Notes under the pieces: generated by a model
Database searches by the model: none
What the model was told of the DNA's origin: nothing
Seen by the model: only the letters and a program-made list of their open reading frames with translations
Assembly (NCBI GenBank): GCA_036504515.1
Contig: DASXVA010000009.1
Coordinates: 248,001 to 312,000, forward strand
Reading direction: 5' to 3'
Origin: AWTP1-18 sp036504515
GTDB taxonomy: Bacteria > Pseudomonadota > Gammaproteobacteria > Burkholderiales > Rhodocyclaceae
DNA: 64,000 nucleotides
In this document: positions 51,372 to 59,747 of the stretch, piece by piece
Numbering within the stretch: the stretch's first letter is position 1
How the letters are laid out: every line of letters begins with the position of its first letter
Position numbers and translations under genes: made by a program

Positions 51372-54300
51372 ATGGCTACTGTTGCTCCTCTTTTCCCCGC
51401 CGCCTTGGCCCGACTCTCGGGCGTGATGCGGCGTGCCATCGATATTTCGTTGGTGGAGGCGGTCAGCCTGTTGCTGGTTTTGTTTGCGGTGCATCTCACG
51501 GCCGGGTTCAGCTACCTGCTGTTCCATAGCGTGGCCGAACTGTTTAGTGTTTGCATTGCCGTTACCGTCTTCATCATTGCCGTCAATTGCTGGCACTCCA
51601 TTCGCAATCCCTATTTGAAGTTCGTTGGGGTTGCCTATTTCTTCATCGGCTTTATCGACCTGCTGCATACCTTGGGCTACAAGGGCATGCCGATCTTCAC
51701 CGACTACGATTACTACGCGCCGCAGTTCTGGATTGCGGCCCGTCTGCTTGAGGCGGGCACCATGCTCGCGGCATTCTCGGTACTGGGAGGCCGCCGGCAG
51801 GTGAACATGACGGTGGTGATCGGCGTCTATATGCTGCTCACCAGTGCGCTGGTCGCCTCCATTCTTTACTTCAAGGTTTTCCCCGTCTGCTTTGTGCCGG
51901 GCCATGGGCTGACGCCGTTCAAGGTGGGTAGCGAATACGTGATCAGCACCATCAACGGCCTGAGCATTTTCATGCTCTACCGTCAGCGTCGCCATTTCGA
52001 GCCCCGGGTGTATCGCCTGCTGCTGGGCTCCTTCATTTTTCTGATCGGCACCGAGCTGTGTTTCACCCTCTACGTTTCCGATGCCATGAGCGATGCCTTT
52101 AATCAGGCCGGCCATCTGCTCAAGCTCGTCGCTTTCTATCTGGTCTACAAGGCAGTGGTGGTGAACGGTTTGCGCGACCCCATCACCTTGCTTTTCCGCG
52201 ATCTGAAGTCCAGTGAGGAAAGCCTGCAGGAAGCCCAAAAGCTGGCCCACCTCGGTCGCTGGAAGTGGGAACTGGCGACGGATCGCTGGGATTGGACCGA
52301 CGAGGTTTTCCGCTTTTTTGCCTTGCCGGCCTCGATCACGCCTTCCCTCAATCTATTGCTGCAAGGTCTGGAACCGGACTCCATGGCCGCCTTGAGCGGT
52401 GCCGTTCAGCGTTGCATTGCCGACCAGTCATCCTTCGAGTTGCTGTTGAAAATAACGGACAAGACAGGCACGCCAAGGTTTGCCCAATTTCGCGGATCTG
52501 CTTTCCGGGATGAACGGGGCGAACTGGATCACCTGGCCGGCACCTTGCAGGACGTTACCCAGCAACAACAAATGCTGGATGCCCTGACCCAGGCCAAGGA
52601 AGCAGCCGATTCGGCCAACGCGGCAAAAAGCGCTTTCCTTGCCAACATGAGTCACGAGATTCGCACGCCGATGAACGCGATCATCGGCTTTGCCCATTTG
52701 ATGCGGCGGGAGGCACTGCTACCGCGCCAGATGGAACAGCTCGACAAGATTTCCGATGCTGCCGATCATTTGCTGGCGGTCATCAATGACATTCTGGATT
52801 TTTCCAAGATCGAGGCCGGCAAGTTCACCATCGAAATGGTGGACTTCAATCTTGATGACGAATTCCGCAGCCTGTATTCCCTGTTGGGAGACAAGGCCGG
52901 TGCCAAGGGCCTGGAGTTGGTAAGCCGGATCGATCCCGCGCTGCCCTCCATGTTGCGGGGCGACCGGGTTCGCCTTGGGCAGGTGCTGCTCAACTTCGTC
53001 AACAACGCCGTCAAGTTCACCGAGCGGGGCACCATCACCATTGGTGCCAGGCTGTTGGGGCAGGATGACAAGGGCTACCGGATTCGTTTTGAGGTCAGCG
53101 ATACCGGCATCGGTCTTAGCGAGGAACAACAGTCGCGTTTGTTCCAGGCTTTTGAACAGGCCGATAGTTCCATTACTCGCCGCTTTGGCGGGACGGGGCT
53201 GGGGCTCGCCATCTGCAAGCGCATCGCGGACCTGATGGGGGGGGCGGTGGGTGTGGCGAGCAGTGAAGGGCAGGGCAGTACCTTCTGGTTTGAAGCGGTA
53301 TTCGCGCCAGCGGAAACCATGCCGGAGAAATCTGCAGGGCTGCCACCGGATCAGGAATTGAAAGTCCTGGTGGTGGACGATATTCCGGCCGCCCGCGAAG
53401 CCCTGGCCGACATGCTGACCACCCTGAAGGCACGGTCGCTGCTGGTGGATTCAGGAGCTGCTGCCCTGGAGGCCATCAGTCATGCCGAGGCTGCCGGACA
53501 ACCTTTTGATCTGGTATTGCTGGACTGGAAAATGCCGGGAATGGATGGCATCGAAACGGCGGGGAAAATTGCGGCGCTGAAACTGCTCAGTCCGCCCAAC
53601 GTCATTCTCGTCAGTGCCTATGGCCGGGATATTCCTTTGCAGTCCCTGGACCGGGCCATGATTTCCAGCGTGCTGGCCAAGCCGGTAACGGCCTCTTCTT
53701 TGCTCGACGCCATTCTGGAAACCCTGCACGGGCGCCAGTTCCCCTTTGTCCGCCGGGCTGGTGTCACGGACCTGAGCGCCTTGAGAGGGCGCCGTATCCT
53801 GCTGGTGGAGGACAACGCGGTCAATCAGGTCATGGCGTTGGAATTGCTGCGCAGTGTCGGCCTTATTGTGGAAGCCGCGGATGATGGACTGGAGGCGGTG
53901 GAGATGGCCAGCCGTCGGCAATATGACCTGATCCTGATGGATATCCAGATGCCGCATCTGGATGGTCTGGAAGCGTGCCGCCGCATACGCAAATTGGCAA
54001 CGGGCGGCCAGGTGCCGATTCTGGCGATGACGGCCAACGCTTTTGCCGAGGACCGGCAAGCCTGCCAGGAAGCCGGCATGAACGACCACGTTTCCAAGCC
54101 GGTCGATCCTGACAGTCTGTATGCCACCTTGTTGCGCTGGCTGCCGACTACTGCGCTGGCAAGTGCTGAAAATACTGCGCCGCTACCGGTGGTGCGCGAG
54201 GCTACGCCGGAAGTGTTGGATGCCTTGGTTCAGGCCCTGTCCGCGGTGGAAGGGCTGGATGTCCGAGCCGCACTCCGGCAGGTGCGCAACAATCCGGATA

Positions 54301-54821
54301 CTTATCTGCAACTACTGGATCTGTTCACCAGTCAGCATGCCGATCAAGGCGCTGCCCTCATGGCCTGGGCGACAAGTGGCGAAGGTGATTCGCCCTTGCC
54401 CCTGTTGCATGCGCTCAAGGGCAGTGCCGGTATCTTTGGTGCGGCCCGTCTGGTTGAATTGGCGGCTTCGGCTGAGGCGGCGCTCAAGCAGGGAGTCGGT
54501 CAAACGACTCAGGCGCAGCGGGAGTTGGTGGCGCAGACCGGGCAGGAGCTTCAGCGTTTACTGCTTGCCCTGCAACAACCGGTGGCCGCGCTGCATCGTG
54601 CTGTCCCTGCCGAGTCGGGGGAGCAGGATGGTGGCCGGGCGCTGGTCCAACTTTCTGAACTGCTGGCCACGGGGGATTTCTCCGCCCGCCAATATTTCAC
54701 CAAACATCGCGCTACCCTGGAGCAATCTCTTCCCTTTGAGGTCGTGCTTGCACTTGGGGGCGCCATTGATCGCTTCGCCTATGACGAAGCCTTGGCAATG
54801 CTGACGGAACACCATGGATAA
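51372..54821 (+). CDS. MASE3 hybrid sensor histidine kinase with two receivers and HPt
   Basis: The 1149-residue protein begins with a MASE3 membrane sensor (residues 15-260, including SVAELFSVCIA and NCWHSIRNPYL). A PAS domain comes next (about 280-400). The HisKA box has H428 (ANMSHEIRTPMNA), followed by a complete HATPase. Two receivers follow, with phospho-acceptors D718 (LLDWKMPGMDG) and D857 (LMDIQMPHLDG). A C-terminal HPt domain carries H1013 (LHALKGSAGIFG). Multi-step phosphorelay is expected. The ATG at 51372 is preferred over a TTG 30 codons upstream. The gene overlaps the HD-GYP gene by eight bases. Confidence 0.9.
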   Translation: MATVAPLFPAALARLSGVMRRAIDISLVEAVSLLLVLFAVHLTAGFSYLLFHSVAELFSVCIAVTVFIIAVNCWHSIRNPYLKFVGVAYFFIGFIDLLHTLGYKGMPIFTDYDYYAPQFWIAARLLEAGTMLAAFSVLGGRRQVNMTVVIGVYMLLTSALVASILYFKVFPVCFVPGHGLTPFKVGSEYVISTINGLSIFMLYRQRRHFEPRVYRLLLGSFIFLIGTELCFTLYVSDAMSDAFNQAGHLLKLVAFYLVYKAVVVNGLRDPITLLFRDLKSSEESLQEAQKLAHLGRWKWELATDRWDWTDEVFRFFALPASITPSLNLLLQGLEPDSMAALSGAVQRCIADQSSFELLLKITDKTGTPRFAQFRGSAFRDERGELDHLAGTLQDVTQQQQMLDALTQAKEAADSANAAKSAFLANMSHEIRTPMNAIIGFAHLMRREALLPRQMEQLDKISDAADHLLAVINDILDFSKIEAGKFTIEMVDFNLDDEFRSLYSLLGDKAGAKGLELVSRIDPALPSMLRGDRVRLGQVLLNFVNNAVKFTERGTITIGARLLGQDDKGYRIRFEVSDTGIGLSEEQQSRLFQAFEQADSSITRRFGGTGLGLAICKRIADLMGGAVGVASSEGQGSTFWFEAVFAPAETMPEKSAGLPPDQELKVLVVDDIPAAREALADMLTTLKARSLLVDSGAAALEAISHAEAAGQPFDLVLLDWKMPGMDGIETAGKIAALKLLSPPNVILVSAYGRDIPLQSLDRAMISSVLAKPVTASSLLDAILETLHGRQFPFVRRAGVTDLSALRGRRILLVEDNAVNQVMALELLRSVGLIVEAADDGLEAVEMASRRQYDLILMDIQMPHLDGLEACRRIRKLATGGQVPILAMTANAFAEDRQACQEAGMNDHVSKPVDPDSLYATLLRWLPTTALASAENTAPLPVVREATPEVLDALVQALSAVEGLDVRAALRQVRNNPDTYLQLLDLFTSQHADQGAALMAWATSGEGDSPLPLLHALKGSAGIFGAARLVELAASAEAALKQGVGQTTQAQRELVAQTGQELQRLLLALQQPVAALHRAVPAESGEQDGGRALVQLSELLATGDFSARQYFTKHRATLEQSLPFEVVLALGGAIDRFAYDEALAMLTEHHG

Positions 54822-55959
54822 CCTTCACCCCACTGTATTGATCGTCGACGACCAGCCGGAAAATCTGGTGGTCCTCGGGGCGCTGCTTGAACCCCACTAC
54901 CGGATTCTCGTGGCCAACTCCGGCGAGCAGGCCCTGCGGCTTTGCCTGGCTTCGCCGCAACCCGATCTGATCCTGCTTGATGTGATGATGCCGGAGGTCG
55001 ACGGTTATGCGGTGCTGTCCCGCTTGCAGGCCAACCCCGCCACGGAACGGATTCCAGTGATCTTCGTCACGGCCCGGGATGCCACGGAAGACGAGGAGCA
55101 GGGGCTTGAGGCCGGTGCTGCCGACTACATCGTCAAGCCGATCAAGCCGGCTCTGGTGCTGGCCCGGGTGCGGACACAACTGGAAAACAAGCGGGCGCGG
55201 GATCTGCTCCGCAATCAGAATGCCTATCTGGAAGCCGAAGTTGCACGCCGTATGCACGCCGGCGAAATTGTCCAGAATGCCAGTCTCGCTGCTCTGGCGA
55301 TTCTTGCGGAAACCCGGGATACCGAAACGGGCAACCACATTTACCGGACCCAAGGCTATGTGGAATTGCTGGCGCGGGAGTTACAGCAGAAAGGCCATTA
55401 CGCGGAAGAGCTGGGCGCTGCTGAACTGAGCCTGTACGTCAAGGCAGCACCGTTGCACGATATTGGCAAGGTCGGCATTCCGGACGACATCCTGCACAAA
55501 CCCGGCGTGCTGACCAAGGAAGAGTTCAGCATCATGAAGAACCACGCTCAGATTGGCGGCGATGCCATTGCCAAGGCCATGCGGCAGGTGGGGGAGGCCG
55601 ACTCCTCACTGTTTATGACCGATACCTCACCCCTGGCGTTTCTCGAAACCGCCCGCCAGATCGCCCAGAGCCACCACGAGCGTTGGGATGGCAGCGGTTA
55701 CCCCGATGGTCTGTCGGGATTGGACATTCCCCTGCCAGCCCGAATCATGGCCGTGGCGGATGTTTTCGATGCGATTACCAGTCGCCGGGTTTACAAGGAA
55801 GCCATGCCGGTGAGTCAGGCCATCGACATCATTCTCTCCGAGCGCAGCAAGCACTTCGACCCTTTGATCGTGGACGCTTTTGCAGAAGTCAGTCACCAGT
55901 TTGTCGAAATTGTGCGGCGCTATTCGGCACTGTCGATGGAGGTTGCCGCAAGCCATTGA
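54814..55959 (+). CDS. response regulator with HD-GYP c-di-GMP phosphodiesterase domain
   Basis: The 381-residue protein has an N-terminal receiver with D12/D13 and phospho-acceptor D56 (LLDVMMPEVDGY). After a helical linker (125-150) comes an HD-GYP domain with H215-D216 (LHDIGKVGIPDDIL), HHERWDGSGYPDGL (GYP at 295-297) and a following ADVFDAI. All metal-ligand motifs appear intact. It should lower c-di-GMP when phosphorylated. It is translated through an eight-base overlap with the MASE3 hybrid kinase gene, its likely phosphodonor. Confidence 0.93.
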   Translation: MDNLHPTVLIVDDQPENLVVLGALLEPHYRILVANSGEQALRLCLASPQPDLILLDVMMPEVDGYAVLSRLQANPATERIPVIFVTARDATEDEEQGLEAGAADYIVKPIKPALVLARVRTQLENKRARDLLRNQNAYLEAEVARRMHAGEIVQNASLAALAILAETRDTETGNHIYRTQGYVELLARELQQKGHYAEELGAAELSLYVKAAPLHDIGKVGIPDDILHKPGVLTKEEFSIMKNHAQIGGDAIAKAMRQVGEADSSLFMTDTSPLAFLETARQIAQSHHERWDGSGYPDGLSGLDIPLPARIMAVADVFDAITSRRVYKEAMPVSQAIDIILSERSKHFDPLIVDAFAEVSHQFVEIVRRYSALSMEVAASH

Positions 55960-55984
55960 CAAGGGCAATGGCGGACGCAGAAAA

Positions 55985-56014
55985 GAAAACGGCCACCGGG
56001 AGGTGGCCGTTTTC
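55985..56014. terminator. bidirectional terminator between HD-GYP gene and nifS
   Basis: GAAAACGGCCACC (55985-55997), GGGA, GGTGGCCGTTTTC (56002-56014) has 13 perfect base pairs. A-tract and T-tract flanks allow it to stop transcription from both convergent genes. Confidence 0.9.
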
Positions 56015-56031
56015 TTTGTGATGCCGCTGGC

Positions 56032-57249
56032 TCAGGCGTAGGACGGAGCGAAAGCGGCTTCGGGGTTTTCCACCGGGCCGTCGCCATTCCAGTAGGGTGA
56101 CAGCTTGCGCAGCTGAGCCATGATCGGGGGCACGACTTCGATCACGCGGTCGATTTCTTCCTCGGTGTTGTAGCGGGAGAGGGAGAAACGGGTGGTGCCG
56201 TGGGCAGCCGTGTAGGGAATGCCCATGGCGCGCATGACGTGGGAAGGTTCCAGGGAGCCGGAGGTGCAGGCGGAACCGGAAGAGGCGGCAATGCCCATCT
56301 TGTTCAGCAGCATCAGGATGGCTTCCCCTTCGATGTATTCGAAGGCGATGTTGCAGGTGTTGGGCAGACGGTTGCCGTTGGGGCCGGAGTCGCCGGTGGC
56401 GAAGGAATGGCTCACGCTGGCAAGGATGCCGGCTTGCAGTTTGTCCCGTAGACGACGGACTTCGGTGTTTTCGTGGGACAGGTTTTGCAAGGCCAGATCA
56501 CAAGCCACACCGAGACCGACGATGGAGGCGGCATTCTCGGTACCGGCACGACGGCCGCGTTCCTGATGGCCACCACGCAGCAGGGGACGGTAGCGGGTGT
56601 TGCGGCGCAGGTAGAGGACGCCGATACCCTTGGGGGCGTGCAGCTTGTGGCCGGACACGGAGAGCATGTCGATCTTGGTGTCCTTCAGGCTCATGGGGAT
56701 CTTGCCCACGGCTTGCACGGCATCGGTGTGGAACTGGATGCCCTTGGCGTGGGCCAGTTCGGCCATTTCTTCCACGGGGAAGATGGTGCCGGTTTCGTTG
56801 TTGGCCCACATGGCGGAAACGATGGCGACGCGGTCGTTGAGCAGGGACTTGTATTCGTCCAGGTCGATGCGGCCGCGCTTGTCCACGCCCAGCTTCTTGA
56901 CGATGTAGCCTTCCTTTTCCAGGTGCTCGCAGAGGGTCAGGATGGCCGGGTGTTCGACGGCGGTGGTGATGATCTGGTTGCGCTCGGGCTGGGCCTTGAT
57001 GGCAGAGATAATGGCCGTGGAGTCGGACTCGGTGCCACAGGAGGTGAACACAATTTCAGAATCATGTTCAGCGCCCAGCAGGGTTTGCACTTTCTTGCGG
57101 GCGTCCTTGATGGCGCTGCCCACTTTGTTGCCGAAACTGTGCATGGAGGAAGGGTTGCCGAACTGCTCGGTGAAGTAGGGCAGCATGGCTTCCACGACAG
57201 CGGGATCGCAGGCGGTGGTGGCGTTGTTGTCGAGGTAGATGGGTTTCAT
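56032..57249 (-). CDS. nifS: cysteine desulfurase NifS
   Basis: The 405-residue PLP enzyme donates sulfur for nitrogenase Fe-S clusters. The PLP lysine is K202 (SVSGHKLHAPKG), and the persulfide-forming C328 is in the SSGSACTSG loop, typical of NifS/IscS group I enzymes. The N-terminus KPIYLDNNATT is the family start; a longer upstream frame arises from the REP-like sequence and is rejected. It follows nifU after a 125-bp gap holding two REP units. NifV does not follow; the gene ends at a bidirectional terminator. Confidence 0.96.
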   Translation of the reverse strand: MKPIYLDNNATTACDPAVVEAMLPYFTEQFGNPSSMHSFGNKVGSAIKDARKKVQTLLGAEHDSEIVFTSCGTESDSTAIISAIKAQPERNQIITTAVEHPAILTLCEHLEKEGYIVKKLGVDKRGRIDLDEYKSLLNDRVAIVSAMWANNETGTIFPVEEMAELAHAKGIQFHTDAVQAVGKIPMSLKDTKIDMLSVSGHKLHAPKGIGVLYLRRNTRYRPLLRGGHQERGRRAGTENAASIVGLGVACDLALQNLSHENTEVRRLRDKLQAGILASVSHSFATGDSGPNGNRLPNTCNIAFEYIEGEAILMLLNKMGIAASSGSACTSGSLEPSHVMRAMGIPYTAAHGTTRFSLSRYNTEEEIDRVIEVVPPIMAQLRKLSPYWNGDGPVENPEAAFAPSYA

Positions 57250-57270
57250 ATCGCTCTCTCTGTAGTGGCC

Positions 57271-57353
57271 CGTGCGTGCTGAGCTGGTCGAAGCATGCCC
57301 CGGCGATGTTCTTTTCAACCCGTTCGTCCTTCGACCTACTCAGAACGAACGGG
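57271..57353. repeat. paired REP-like (BIME-type) units between nifU and nifS
   Basis: Unit 1 (57271-57303) contains CGTGCTGAGCTGGTCGAAGC. Unit 2 is the same family in the opposite orientation, with perfect nine-base arms CCCGTTCGT (57319-57327) and ACGAACGGG (57345-57353). Such pairs are widespread dispersed repeats in betaproteobacteria and can stabilise or attenuate transcripts. Here they sit inside an operon. Confidence 0.75.
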
Positions 57354-57374
57354 CTTGACCCGGTTAAACCTGGC

Positions 57375-58265
57375 TTAGTGAATCTCGGTCAGCAGCTTGG
57401 CGGGCAGCAGGCGGATGAATTCGCCCAGAGCTTCGATCAGCTTCTGTTGTACGCCGCCCAAAGTGGCTTGTTCCATCATGCAGCCGGCACAAGCACCCTT
57501 CAGGGTCACGTAGATATCCTTGCCCTTGACTTCAACGATTTCGATGTCGCCGCCGTCCTTGACCAGCATGGGGCGGATGGACTCCACCACTTCTTCGATC
57601 TTGCGCATGCGCTGATAGGCGGTGAGGGGAGCAGCCGGCTTGGCTTCAGCTACGGGGGCTGGAGCAGGCGCAGCGGCAGGCTTGGCTTCAGCCGTTTCAC
57701 CCTTGACTACCTTGGCGATGATTTCTTCGATCTGTTCGTGGCAGGCAGAGCAACCGCCGCCGGCCTTGGTGTAGTTGGTGACTTCTTCCACCGTGGTCAG
57801 GCTGTTGGCACGGACGGTGTCTTCGATCATCACGGCATCGATGGCAAAGCACTTGCAAACCAGGGCGCCTTCTTCGTGGTCATCGGTCCAGACTTCGCCG
57901 CGGTAGTTGGCAACGGCAGCCTGCAGGGCTTCACGGCCCATGACGGAGCAGTGCATTTTTTCGGGGGGCAGGCCATCCAGGTAGTCGGCGATGTCCTGGT
58001 TGCTGACCTTGAGGGCTTCGTCCAGAGTCTTGCCCTTGATCATTTCGGTCAGGGCGGAAGAGGAGGCGATGGCGGAGCCGCAGCCGAAGGTCTGGAAGTG
58101 CGCATCCAGAATCACGTCGGTCTCGGGTTCAACCTTGAGCATCAGGCGCAGCGCATCGCCGCACTTGATGGAGCCTACATCGCCGACGCCATTGGCGTCT
58201 TCGAGGGGGCCGGAGTTCTTGGGGTCAAAAAAGTGTTCGCGAACTTTGTCAGAATAATCCCACAT
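57375..58265 (-). CDS. nifU: Fe-S scaffold protein NifU
   Basis: The 296-residue protein has the three NifU modules. An IscU-like N-terminal domain has C35, C62 and C106. A central permanent [2Fe-2S] ferredoxin-like domain has C137, C139, C172 and C175. A C-terminal Nfu domain has C259-x2-C262 (KGACAGCMM), after a Pro/Ala linker at about 190-215. It assembles clusters from NifS sulfur for nitrogenase. It lies 12 bp after the iscA-type gene in a NifA/sigma-54 operon. Confidence 0.97.
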   Translation of the reverse strand: MWDYSDKVREHFFDPKNSGPLEDANGVGDVGSIKCGDALRLMLKVEPETDVILDAHFQTFGCGSAIASSSALTEMIKGKTLDEALKVSNQDIADYLDGLPPEKMHCSVMGREALQAAVANYRGEVWTDDHEEGALVCKCFAIDAVMIEDTVRANSLTTVEEVTNYTKAGGGCSACHEQIEEIIAKVVKGETAEAKPAAAPAPAPVAEAKPAAPLTAYQRMRKIEEVVESIRPMLVKDGGDIEIVEVKGKDIYVTLKGACAGCMMEQATLGGVQQKLIEALGEFIRLLPAKLLTEIH

Positions 58266-58277
58266 GATCTTGTCCCT

Positions 58278-58601
58278 TTAGGCCGAGAAGGAAGAGCCGC
58301 AGGCGCAGGAGGCCGTGGCGTTGGGGTTGTTGAACTTGAAGCCGGTATGGGTCAGGCTATCGACGAAATCAACAGTGATGCCTTCGATCATGGGGCGGCT
58401 CATGGGGTCCACCAGCAGGGTGAAACCATCCACTTCCACGGCGAAGTCTTCTTCTTCTTTGGTTTGCTCAAGGCGCAGACCATATTGCATGCCGGAGCAG
58501 CCGCCACCGGAAACGAAAATCCGCAGACCGGCTACGGGGTTTTCAGAACCGGCGATGAAGCGGTGAATGGCCTTGGAGGCATTGGGTGTCAGGTTAATCA
58601 T
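58278..58601 (-). CDS. nif-specific IscA-type Fe-S assembly protein
   Basis: The 107-residue A-type carrier has the conserved cysteines C35, C99 and C101 (GGGCSGM and SCACGSSF). In Azotobacter the iscA(nif) gene precedes nifU and nifS as it does here. It probably receives or delivers Fe-S clusters for nitrogenase maturation. The ATG at 58601 follows TGGAGA. It is first in an iscA-nifU-nifS operon behind a -24/-12 promoter. Confidence 0.92.
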   Translation of the reverse strand: MINLTPNASKAIHRFIAGSENPVAGLRIFVSGGGCSGMQYGLRLEQTKEEEDFAVEVDGFTLLVDPMSRPMIEGITVDFVDSLTHTGFKFNNPNATASCACGSSFSA

Positions 58602-58664
58602 GGTGGTCTCTCCAGTCACGAGTTGATTATTAGGGTGTTGTTTGAAGCCTGGTAGCTACTGTTC

Positions 58665-58680
58665 TGCAATCCCCATACCA
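58665..58680 (-). promoter_or_regulatory. sigma-54 (-24/-12) promoter of iscA-nifU-nifS
   Basis: Read leftward it is TGGTATGGGGATTGCA, matching TGGCACGNNNNTTGCW at 10 of 12 defined bases, with exactly ten bases between GG (58679-58678) and GC (58667-58666). Expected start is near 58654, about 53 nt before the iscA ATG. Confidence 0.85.
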
Positions 58681-58743
58681 CCACTTTAATAGTAGGGACT
58701 TACCTTAACCATGCGGGTTTGCGGGTGGTTTTGCTCAAAAGCG

Positions 58744-58767
58744 GTGTTGTCGTATATGCGACAACAC
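58744..58767. promoter_or_regulatory. NifA upstream activator sequence for iscA-nifU-nifS
   Basis: TGT (58748-58750), ten bases, ACA (58761-58763) is the NifA site TGT-N10-ACA. The seven-base outer arms GTGTTGT and ACAACAC make it near-palindromic. It lies about 90-110 bp from the predicted start, as usual for NifA. Confidence 0.85.
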
Positions 58768-58869
58768 GACAATTTCTTGAGGGATTTACTCGGGAATCTC
58801 TGCCGCAGCGAAAACCGGCGTCCTGATCCGGTTGGTGCTGGCGAGACATGGGAGGAGGGCTGAGCGGTC

Positions 58870-59301
58870 TCAGCCCAGAACCAGTTCGTAGGCACGGCGG
58901 GCCAGATCAAGTTCAATGGGGTGCAAACCCCGGGCCTCGGTGAGACTGATGAATTTGCCTTCAATGGCGGCGGCTTCAGCAAAAGGGGGATCGGTGCTGG
59001 TGAAGCGGGCCAGCAGAACGGGGACGACGCCGTCGGGAGTCTCGATCTCGGCATAGAACTCGGCTTCCGCCTCCAGGCTGCCGGTTGGGAGGTCCATATG
59101 GGTTTCTGCAGCACGAATGCAGGCGGCGGGATGGGGGCGAATGCTCGACTTGGCTTCGTCTTCCTCTTTGAGGGACGACAGCAAGGGCATCGGTTCAAAG
59201 GCGAGAAGCCCCGTGGGCAGCCGCAAATAGCGGGTACGGCCACTGGTGGCCTGCTTGTGATACAGGATCAGGCGGGGAGGAATGGGGGTAGAAACAGACA
59301 T
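58870..59301 (-). CDS. nif-operon protein of unknown function, 143 aa
   Basis: I do not recognise a family. It is soluble and mostly beta-rich, begins MSVSTPIPPRLILYHKQATSGRTRYLRLPTGLLAFEP, has one cysteine and no metal-cluster motif, and ends LDLARRAYELVLG. It is not NifQ, which needs a cysteine cluster. It is the last gene of the nifN operon, 62 bp after the previous gene with a very strong hairpin between. Its ATG has no clear Shine-Dalgarno site, so translation may depend on coupling or on that structure. Confidence 0.65.
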   Translation of the reverse strand: MSVSTPIPPRLILYHKQATSGRTRYLRLPTGLLAFEPMPLLSSLKEEDEAKSSIRPHPAACIRAAETHMDLPTGSLEAEAEFYAEIETPDGVVPVLLARFTSTDPPFAEAAAIEGKFISLTEARGLHPIELDLARRAYELVLG

Positions 59302-59317
59302 GGGCAGGGACGGAGAA

Positions 59318-59352
59318 GGAGTTCGTCTTTCCCTTGGGGAAAAACGAACTCC
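59318..59352 (-). repeat. strong intercistronic hairpin inside the nif operon
   Basis: GGAGTTCGT...ACGAACTCC (nine pairs), one C-A mismatch, then TTTCCC/GGGAAA (six pairs) around TTG. It falls between the stop of 59364-59747 and the start of 58870-59301. It has only a weak T-rich tail leftward, so it may be an mRNA-stabilising or attenuating structure. Confidence 0.8.
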
Positions 59353-59363
59353 GTTGTGATGAT

Positions 59364-59747
59364 TTACTTGGGGGTGTCCAGCAAACGCATTTCCATCTTG
59401 ACGTTATCCACATGGCCCCAGGCAACGACGGCTTCCATCCAGAGGCCGGGTTTGGTGGGGTGGGGCTGACAGACATCCACTTCGCCGTAAAGCCAGCCGC
59501 CGGGACGCAGGCTCAAGGTGCCACGCACTTTGCCGGCCCAGCGGGCCACCAGGCTTTCCTCGCCAGAGAAGGGATCTTTGGCAGAGGAAAAGTTGGCCTG
59601 ATCCCAACCCAGTCCTGTCAGGCCGACACCATGCTTGTCGGCCAGGGCAGTGATGGCGGTGATGACCCTTTCAGCGGACGCACGCTCGCTGGCGATGCGT
59701 TCGGAAAGGTCATCCCCCAGCATGGTTTGCGTGGCAGGGGCGTTCAT
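59364..59747 (-). CDS. nif-operon protein of unknown function, 127 aa
   Basis: I do not recognise a family. A helical N-terminus (LSERIASERASAERVITAITALADKHG) precedes a beta-rich half with FSGEESLVARWAGKVRGTLSLRPGGWLYGEVDVCQPHPTKPGLWMEAVVAWGHVDNVKMEMRLLDTPK. It has one cysteine and no signal peptide. The ATG overlaps the fdxB stop by four bases, showing tight coupling to ferredoxin synthesis. Position where nifQ often lies in other species, but its features are different. Confidence 0.65.
   Translation of the reverse strand: MNAPATQTMLGDDLSERIASERASAERVITAITALADKHGVGLTGLGWDQANFSSAKDPFSGEESLVARWAGKVRGTLSLRPGGWLYGEVDVCQPHPTKPGLWMEAVVAWGHVDNVKMEMRLLDTPK

Noticed and set aside
57276..58655. 459-codon plus-strand frame opposite nifU and iscA
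   Set aside because: It begins in the REP sequence and runs antisense to two nif genes with intact cysteine motifs.
58700..58720. Third copy of the AACCATGCGG repeat
   Set aside because: TTAACCATGCGGG recurs here, but the surrounding dyads and spacing are missing and it falls inside the NifA/sigma-54 control region, so chance similarity is more likely.
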